Assembly: GCA_015056545.1 (NCBI GenBank)
Contig: SVGE01000003.1
Coordinates: 1-64,000, forward strand
Length of the DNA: 64,000 bases
Direction: 5' to 3'
From: Clostridiales bacterium
GTDB lineage: Bacteria; Bacillota; Clostridia; TANB77; SIG350
In this document: positions 58,277-64,000 of the stretch, piece after piece
Numbering within the stretch: the stretch's first letter is position 1
Layout of the letters: each line of letters begins with the position of its first letter
Made by a program: the position numbers and the translations under genes
The notes under the pieces: model-generated
Database searches by the model: none
Told to the model about the DNA's origin: nothing
The model's input: only the letters and a program-made list of their open reading frames with translations

Positions 58277-60244
58277 TTATTTTAATTCTTTTTTATATTT
58301 TTCAATTATTTCTTCCATTGCATCTGAAAATTCATCTAAAAGAACTATTTTTACAGTTTTAACTTTTGCACTAATATATTCATCTATTGCTTGTTTTAAT
58401 GTTGCAATATTTCTTACTTCTTCTTTTCCTAATTCTTCATTTTCAAATCTGTCTATAATTATTTCCTTTAATGTAACTATATCTTGATTTGGTATTCTAA
58501 GCATTTTTTCAAATAACATATATGGATCATAATATGCAAATACAGGTATATTTTTATATTTTGTAGTAAGTTCATTAAAGAATTTGTCTGTTTTTGTAGA
58601 CATATCTCCAAATAATATATCTGCATATTCTTTATTCATTTTATCTTTTAATTGATTATTTATTATATAGAAATATGCAAATACTTCTTCAACAATTGCA
58701 TCCATTTCTAACACTTTTAAATCTGCTAAATATTCTTCAATATTACTATAATATGATGCCCTAATTGAAGCTAAATTCATACCTGCCATAAATTGATTTT
58801 TTAAACTATTTATATCTTCTCTAATTAATCCTTTTTTAGTAAAATAGTTAAAATATATAAATAATTTTAGATACTCAATTAACTCTAATTTACCTGTTCT
58901 TACAGCATCTAATGTATCATATACAACTTTTTCAAATTCAATATCTGGTATTTTCCAATACTCTTCATAAAGAATTCTTTTATAACTTGGAAGATTAGAT
59001 TTATTAGTTAATTTTTCTATTTCATCCATTTCTTGTTTAAATATTTTCATATCAAAAATTCTTGTACGTACATAAATTTCTACAAATTTAAAAAATCTAT
59101 ATGTATATTTTGCATTAAAATAATAGTTATTATCAAATTCTTTCAAGTAGAATTTTTTTGCATCTCTTTTGTTGTCTGAAGCAGTTAATATTAATTTATA
59201 TTCTTCATTTGAAGAAATATCTGTAAATCTATTTTTCGTAACTTTACCAGCTTTAATTTCAAATGATACTGCAATAGTAAATATTAAAAGTGATTTTAAT
59301 ATATCATCTTCAACATTAGGCATTGCCTTTTTTACATTTTCAAAAACTTTTTGGAAATCATTTAATGCATGTTTTAAAATTCTTAAGTTTCTAGTTCCTG
59401 TTTTATTAAATGTAGAAATAATAAGTCCTGTATTTTTCCTTAAAAATTGCATTAATTCAGGATTAAGCTCATATCTCATCAAAAGCCCATTTATTATATA
59501 ACTAAACTCAGGAATATATTCAAAAGTTTCTCCAATAAGTTTTTCTTTTATTCTTTCATAATCATTTGCTTTATCAAAAATATATTCAACTTTATCTTGT
59601 ATCATTTCTACCATAGGTTTTTCTAATTTATCATTTTTACCTATTTTTCCTTCTTTGTCTAATATATATGTAGCTATAAATGTTTTCATTTCAACATTTG
59701 AATTTTTAAGTTTATTTGCAAGCTCTTTTTCATTACAAATTATTATTGTTTTTATATGGTCATGTTCAACAAAATTGTTAATATATCCAAGTACATCGAT
59801 AACATCAACATTTGCTCTTTCTAAATCATCAAAACATAATACTTTATCTTCAACATTTAATAATTTGCCATAATCTATTTTATCATTCCATTGGCTTACA
59901 CCAAATAAATTTGCCATATCAAAACCTGTTTTCGCATATTCAGGAATAGTTGTTCCTGCCCTGCTGTCTACAAACTTTTTAACAGATTTATTCATTAATT
60001 GTGTTGTTTCCATGAATAATTTTTTACTTATTTCTTCTAAATTAGATATTCCATATAATGACATATATATTGTTTTATATCTTTTTCCATTTAATTCTAA
60101 TGTTTCAATTTTATTTTTTACTTTATTTTCCCAGAAATATGTTTTACCACTACCCCATTCACCATTTATCATAATAGCGTAATCCGTATAGTCTCTTCTA
60201 ACATAATCTAATATAATTTCAACTAACTCGTCCAATTGTCTCAC
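58277..60244 (-). CDS. KAP-family P-loop NTPase
   Basis: A 655-residue P-loop NTPase of the KAP type. Walker A GEWGSGKT is at residues 28-35, Walker B KVLCFDD at 134-140 with the following LER typical of KAP, and a sensor-like ICNEKELANKL at ~169-179. The C-terminal ~400 residues are helical, and no membrane helices are seen, unlike many KAP proteins. Some KAP NTPases act in phage defence or membrane-associated signalling; no partner gene is adjacent, so the role is open. Monocistronic, ~190 bp from the SLH protease gene. Confidence 0.82.
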   Translation of the reverse strand: MRQLDELVEIILDYVRRDYTDYAIMINGEWGSGKTYFWENKVKNKIETLELNGKRYKTIYMSLYGISNLEEISKKLFMETTQLMNKSVKKFVDSRAGTTIPEYAKTGFDMANLFGVSQWNDKIDYGKLLNVEDKVLCFDDLERANVDVIDVLGYINNFVEHDHIKTIIICNEKELANKLKNSNVEMKTFIATYILDKEGKIGKNDKLEKPMVEMIQDKVEYIFDKANDYERIKEKLIGETFEYIPEFSYIINGLLMRYELNPELMQFLRKNTGLIISTFNKTGTRNLRILKHALNDFQKVFENVKKAMPNVEDDILKSLLIFTIAVSFEIKAGKVTKNRFTDISSNEEYKLILTASDNKRDAKKFYLKEFDNNYYFNAKYTYRFFKFVEIYVRTRIFDMKIFKQEMDEIEKLTNKSNLPSYKRILYEEYWKIPDIEFEKVVYDTLDAVRTGKLELIEYLKLFIYFNYFTKKGLIREDINSLKNQFMAGMNLASIRASYYSNIEEYLADLKVLEMDAIVEEVFAYFYIINNQLKDKMNKEYADILFGDMSTKTDKFFNELTTKYKNIPVFAYYDPYMLFEKMLRIPNQDIVTLKEIIIDRFENEELGKEEVRNIATLKQAIDEYISAKVKTVKIVLLDEFSDAMEEIIEKYKKELK

Positions 60245-60381
60245 CCCACATTATTATTTCAAGCATATTATATCACTAGATTGTGTATATATCAATAATA
60301 AATTTAAAAGAACTTGCCACCAGCTTATATGAAGTAAACCCCCAATAGCTTACTTCACTATCTTTAAGTTTTATATAAACA

Positions 60382-60420
60382 AGAAAAGATAAAAAGTTAA
60401 TAACTTTTTATCTTACTATT
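60382..60420 (-). terminator. terminator of the SLH protease gene
   Basis: AAGATAAAAAGTTA / TAACTTTTTATCTT stem just before the stop at 60434 in the minus direction. Confidence 0.8.
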
Positions 60421-60433
60421 AATTATAGTATTT

Positions 60434-63178
60434 TTACTTAATTGTTATATCAAACATTTCTTTCTCTGATGATATTCCTTGTCTTGATATACTTACTCCT
60501 ATCTTATATTGTCCTCTTACTGCTTCTTCTGCTGTCATTATTATCATCTCATCTTCTGCTGAATTTTGTACCCACATTAATCTTCCTTCTGTATCATATA
60601 ATATTACTTGATACATATCTCCTGCTTCTTTTCCTGATAGTTTTAATTTTAATTCTTCTCCTGCTGTATGTGTCTTTATTTCATTATAATTTTCTATTGT
60701 TGTTTTATTTACTTCCATTGTTGATACTACTATTATATGATAATATTGTGCATTACTTTCTTTTAATGCTATTCTGTATTTGCAATTCTTCTCTAATTTT
60801 TCTGCTGATACTATATATTCTGAACCTGTTACTATTTTTCCTGGTTCTATTTCTGTATTATATTCATCTCCTGCTTCTGATAATTTTACCATTCTTATAT
60901 AATACTCTTTTCCTGCTTCTCCTGACCATTTTATTTTTAAGTCTTCATTTGCACTTACTATATCATTGTTTGCTATATTTGTTATATGTAATACTTTTAA
61001 ATATATTTCTTTTATCTCTTCTGTTCCATCTTCATATTCTGCTCTTATTGTTAATTTATATTTATTTTCTTCTACTTCTTCATAATTATCCATTACTGTA
61101 AATATCTCTTGTTTATTATTTGTTCCTTCTTTACATAATTCATATTTTCCTGTTACTTCATTCATTATTTCCCATTTTTCTATATTTTTATTTGTTCTAT
61201 TTTCTAATACTATTCCATCAAATATTGCTCCTGTATATATTGGATTTTCTTCTGTTGCTTCATATTCTTTTCCACTTAATATCATTGCTATTCCATCTTC
61301 TACTGTTTTAAAAAATATATTAATATCTTCTATCTTTTCAATCCCTGAATTATCGATTAATACTAAACGTATTTTTACTAAGTTATTCTCAAAAATATAT
61401 TCAGGATTAATATATGTGTCAATTACAACTTCTTCTTTTTTATCATCTCCTATCTCTATAATTTCTTCATTATTAGAAATAATATACCAGCCTTTAACTA
61501 TTTTATCCCCATTATAATGTAATCTAATATTTTCATGTTCTAATATAATATCATCTACTTTTATTATATTTAAATTACTATATTCAACATTATTAATTAT
61601 AACTGTGTACCCTTCACCTGTTTCATTAATAATTCCTACTTCATTAAAAGCATTTTTTATAATTTCTATTTCTTTATTAGTCATTTTTAATTCTTTTGCT
61701 GATTCTAATATTGCATACCTACATTCTCCAAATGTAGAATATCCATTCATATATTTTATAGAACCATACCATAACCTAGCTAATCTTTCTATATCATTAA
61801 TTCCATTTTTATACATTAAATATGCTACATGTGATATTATAGTTGAATTTCTATGAATCCCTCCTTCATCTAACAGAAAATTAGGATCCCAATAGTATGC
61901 ATCTCCTATTTTTGCTGGATTAGAAGTATCATTCGGATTAATCATTGATCTCATTTCTCCTCTAGTATTTCCATGTATCCAACTATCATCTATTCCATAA
62001 TATATTTCTATTAACTCTCCCATTATATCTGCATATCCTTCTACTATAGCCCCTGACTGACTTACATTCTCATAACTAGATGTTTTAAAATGTACCATAT
62101 GTGTAATTTCATGTGCTAATATATCTAAATAAGCTCCTACTGAATCAACTGTTGCATCATTATTTTCATAATAAGATACATTAATACAAGGATCTATAAC
62201 CCATGTATATGCTGATGCCTGACCAGGATCATTTTTATCACATGTCATATAAATTTTATACTCAAAATCATATTCAGTATTTAATACATTTTTATAAAAA
62301 TCATATACTTTCTTTTCATTCATATATACTGTTATTGCATTTGATGCCAATCTATCCCCATAAAAATCAATGTAACTATTTAAGTTTCCTTCCCATTTAT
62401 TATCTAATGTTGTAATAGGATATGTTTTCTCATCTTTAACTTCATCCATATTTAATGCTATTCTTATTTCTGTTCTATTATTAGATAGATAATACTTATT
62501 ATCTTTTTTCACAACATAAAAACTAACTGTATTACCATAGATATCCTTACCAGTTGCAATAACTAAATTATCAGAAACAATATCCTTTATTTCTCCATTT
62601 TCTTTCATTTGATTTACTTTATTTATTAATGTAAAACTTTCTGCTCTTGTGATATTATTATTGGCATTAAATACATTTCCATCGTATCCTTTTATTATTT
62701 CTTTTTCTATTAAACCAGCTATACTTGTATATGCCCAACTTGGTATTGCTTCTTCATCAAAGAAATTTAATTTTTTTTCATTATCTATATTAAATATTCT
62801 TGCTAAAATTACACATGCTTCAGCTCTTGTGATATTTGTATTTGGATTAGCATTGCCATTTTCATCGCCTTGAACATATCCTATTTTTTTTGCTATTAAA
62901 AATTCTTCTGCATACCATTCATCACCTGATATATCATTATATTGCTCATTTCCTTTTGTTGCATAATTCATTGCTTTATTAACTATCTTAACAAATTCCG
63001 CTCTTGTAATATTTGCATCTGGATTAATATTGCCTGTTTCATCCCCCTGTACTATTTCTTTTTCTTTTAGCAATTCAATTGCTTCTTTTGCCCAGTGATT
63101 TTCATAATCACTACATAACGAAATATTAGTTAATACCACAATAAATAATGTTACTAATATTAATATATTTTTTTTCAT
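60434..63178 (-). CDS. SLH-anchored M4 (thermolysin-like) metallopeptidase
   Basis: A 914-residue secreted protein. Signal peptide (1-22), three SLH motifs (~25-190, with ITRAEFVKI, ITRAEACVI, ITRAESFTL), then an M4 peptidase: His356-Glu357-x-x-His360 and Glu380 (EGYADIMG), 24 residues apart as in thermolysin, with the active-site His in GIHRNSTIISHVAYL (~446). Residues ~540-914 form several beta-rich Ig-like domains. Attached to the cell wall by SLH, acting on extracellular proteins. RBS AGGAGG. Confidence 0.93.
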   Translation of the reverse strand: MKKNILILVTLFIVVLTNISLCSDYENHWAKEAIELLKEKEIVQGDETGNINPDANITRAEFVKIVNKAMNYATKGNEQYNDISGDEWYAEEFLIAKKIGYVQGDENGNANPNTNITRAEACVILARIFNIDNEKKLNFFDEEAIPSWAYTSIAGLIEKEIIKGYDGNVFNANNNITRAESFTLINKVNQMKENGEIKDIVSDNLVIATGKDIYGNTVSFYVVKKDNKYYLSNNRTEIRIALNMDEVKDEKTYPITTLDNKWEGNLNSYIDFYGDRLASNAITVYMNEKKVYDFYKNVLNTEYDFEYKIYMTCDKNDPGQASAYTWVIDPCINVSYYENNDATVDSVGAYLDILAHEITHMVHFKTSSYENVSQSGAIVEGYADIMGELIEIYYGIDDSWIHGNTRGEMRSMINPNDTSNPAKIGDAYYWDPNFLLDEGGIHRNSTIISHVAYLMYKNGINDIERLARLWYGSIKYMNGYSTFGECRYAILESAKELKMTNKEIEIIKNAFNEVGIINETGEGYTVIINNVEYSNLNIIKVDDIILEHENIRLHYNGDKIVKGWYIISNNEEIIEIGDDKKEEVVIDTYINPEYIFENNLVKIRLVLIDNSGIEKIEDINIFFKTVEDGIAMILSGKEYEATEENPIYTGAIFDGIVLENRTNKNIEKWEIMNEVTGKYELCKEGTNNKQEIFTVMDNYEEVEENKYKLTIRAEYEDGTEEIKEIYLKVLHITNIANNDIVSANEDLKIKWSGEAGKEYYIRMVKLSEAGDEYNTEIEPGKIVTGSEYIVSAEKLEKNCKYRIALKESNAQYYHIIVVSTMEVNKTTIENYNEIKTHTAGEELKLKLSGKEAGDMYQVILYDTEGRLMWVQNSAEDEMIIMTAEEAVRGQYKIGVSISRQGISSEKEMFDITIK

Positions 63179-63328
63179 ATTTTTCCTCCTAAAACACTTA
63201 ATAATTACTATATATATATTATATTATTCTTGTATTTCATTTTCAATGTATAAATATATTTTTAATAAGAAAAGAAAAAAACTTAATATTTCTGTAATAT
63301 ATTTGTAATAGTTTAATGAGGCAAAACA

Positions 63329-63357
63329 TTGACAAGTACAGTATTTTATTATACAAT
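63329..63357 (+). promoter_or_regulatory. sigma-A promoter for pyruvate kinase
   Basis: TTGACA (63329-63334), 17-bp spacer, TACAAT (63352-63357) on the plus strand, followed ~25 bp later by TGGAGGT before the TTG start. Confidence 0.75.
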
Positions 63358-63396
63358 TTTTTATGAAAAAAAATATATAAAATGGAGGTAATAATT

Positions 63397-64000
63397 TTGA
63401 GAAAAACAAAAATTGTTTGTACATTAGGACCTGCTAATGACGATATTGAAGTTTTAAAAAATATGTTAATTTGTGGTATGAATGTTGCGAGATTTAATTT
63501 CTCACATAGTTCACATGAACTTCATAAAGAAAAATTAGAAAAATTAAGAAAAGCAAGTTATGAAACACATATTCCAGTTGCTACAATGTTGGACACAAAA
63601 GGACCAGAAGTTAGACTTGGCTTATTCGATGGTAAAGTTATGTTAAAAGAAGGTAATAACTTTATTTTAATGTATGAAGATGTTGTAGGAGATGAAGAAA
63701 AAGCAACAATAACATATAAAGACTTATATAAAGATTTAAAAATTGGAGATACTATATTATTAAATGATGGATTAATAGAATTAAAAGTTACTAACATAAT
63801 AGATAAAGATATTCATTGCAAAATAATAAATAGTGGTGAAGTTTCAAGTAATAAAAGCATTAATATTCCAGATATTTCACTAGGGCTACCTAGTTTAACT
63901 GAAAAAGATATTGATGATATTATATTTGGTATTGAAAATGATTTTGATTTTATTGCTGCTTCATTTATTAGAAAACCTGAAGATATTTTAGCAATAAAAG
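63397..64000 (+). CDS. pyk: pyruvate kinase (partial, continues past window)
   Basis: The first 201 codons of a pyruvate kinase: TTG start (MRKTKIVCTLGPANDDIEVLKN), GMNVARFNFSHSSHE (substrate-binding NFSH), MLDTKGPEVRLG, then the beta domain (DTILLNDGLIELKV) and LPSLTEKDIDDIIFGIENDFDFIAASFIRKP. Catalyses phosphoenolpyruvate + ADP to pyruvate + ATP, last step of glycolysis. RBS TGGAGGT is 8 nt before the TTG. Confidence 0.95.
   Translation, partial: MRKTKIVCTLGPANDDIEVLKNMLICGMNVARFNFSHSSHELHKEKLEKLRKASYETHIPVATMLDTKGPEVRLGLFDGKVMLKEGNNFILMYEDVVGDEEKATITYKDLYKDLKIGDTILLNDGLIELKVTNIIDKDIHCKIINSGEVSSNKSINIPDISLGLPSLTEKDIDDIIFGIENDFDFIAASFIRKPEDILAIK

Noticed and set aside
60442-61311. Long leucine-rich plus-strand ORFs opposite the SLH protease
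   Set aside because: Shadows of the Ig-like part of the protease gene: the leucine/isoleucine bias arises from the complement of Glu/Lys/Asn codons, and no RBS or family match exists.
1-64000. CRISPR array
   Set aside because: No regularly spaced direct repeats and no cas-like genes were found.
1-64000. Stop-codon reassignment
   Set aside because: TGA, TAA and TAG all end recognisable genes at the expected length, e.g. TGA in the radical SAM gene at 7523, TAG in uvrB.

Overview
The window is AT-rich DNA with standard-code, densely packed genes, mostly on the minus strand. Low G+C, strong AGGAGG ribosome binding sites, frequent TTG/GTG starts and sporulation genes (gerW/ytfJ, spoVT, two SpoVB/MurJ-like flippases) together point to an endospore-forming (or recently spore-forming) member of the Clostridia in the Bacillota, probably anaerobic and host- or sediment-associated. 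No rRNA, prophage, transposase or CRISPR array is visible.

Layout. 1-4.3 kb: an unknown gene, a SpoVB-like flippase, gerW, a DUF2953 gene and scpA (no scpB beside it). 4.4-12 kb: the most unusual part. One operon holds a radical SAM protein with an atypical cysteine motif, a Nudix protein with a synthetase-editing-like N-terminus, a phosphoribosyltransferase-like protein, a CYTH protein and a P-loop kinase-like ATPase. gmk follows, then a second operon in which a LysR regulator is fused in frame to a MoaA-like radical SAM enzyme and overlaps a second CYTH gene. 12-23 kb: deoC-uvrB, a frameshifted small DUF6774 gene, a membrane M48 peptidase pair, a phosphatase/DUF3841/RhuM-Fic accessory group, an iron alcohol dehydrogenase and a guanine-deaminase-like enzyme. 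23-31 kb: an ECF sigma operon, a 28-residue-repeat protein, two tiny hydrophobic peptide genes with sequestered ribosome binding sites, mnmA, tRNA-Cys, a degenerate phospholipase-D-like protein and a solitary mazF.

31-50 kb: rpsT; a five-gene dnaE operon that also carries a GltD-like oxidoreductase, a desulfoferrodoxin relative that has lost all five ligands of its catalytic iron, and an SDR; an Rpn nuclease; the hup-rqcP-flippase remnant of the yab cluster; a coiled-coil pair; and a tsaE-tsaB-rimI-Lon-like operon. 50-64 kb: cell-surface functions (a prepilin-like protein, two SLH-anchored proteins, one of them a thermolysin-type protease), a LysR regulator with an operator array, tRNA-Arg, the spoVT-DUF421-DUF4363 operon, a KAP-type NTPase and the start of pyruvate kinase.

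The strongest candidates for undescribed biology are: (1) three copies of a ~125-bp intergenic element, each with a sigma-A promoter 16-17 bp spaced, a ~70-nt body and an intrinsic terminator, which reads as a small RNA family; (2) the two adjacent CYTH/radical-SAM operons, including the LysR-radical SAM fusion; (3) a C10 tract, very out of place in this genome, that switches the reading frame of a small ORF upstream of the prepilin gene; and (4) the dead superoxide reductase. Family names come from recognising motifs by eye; no search was run.
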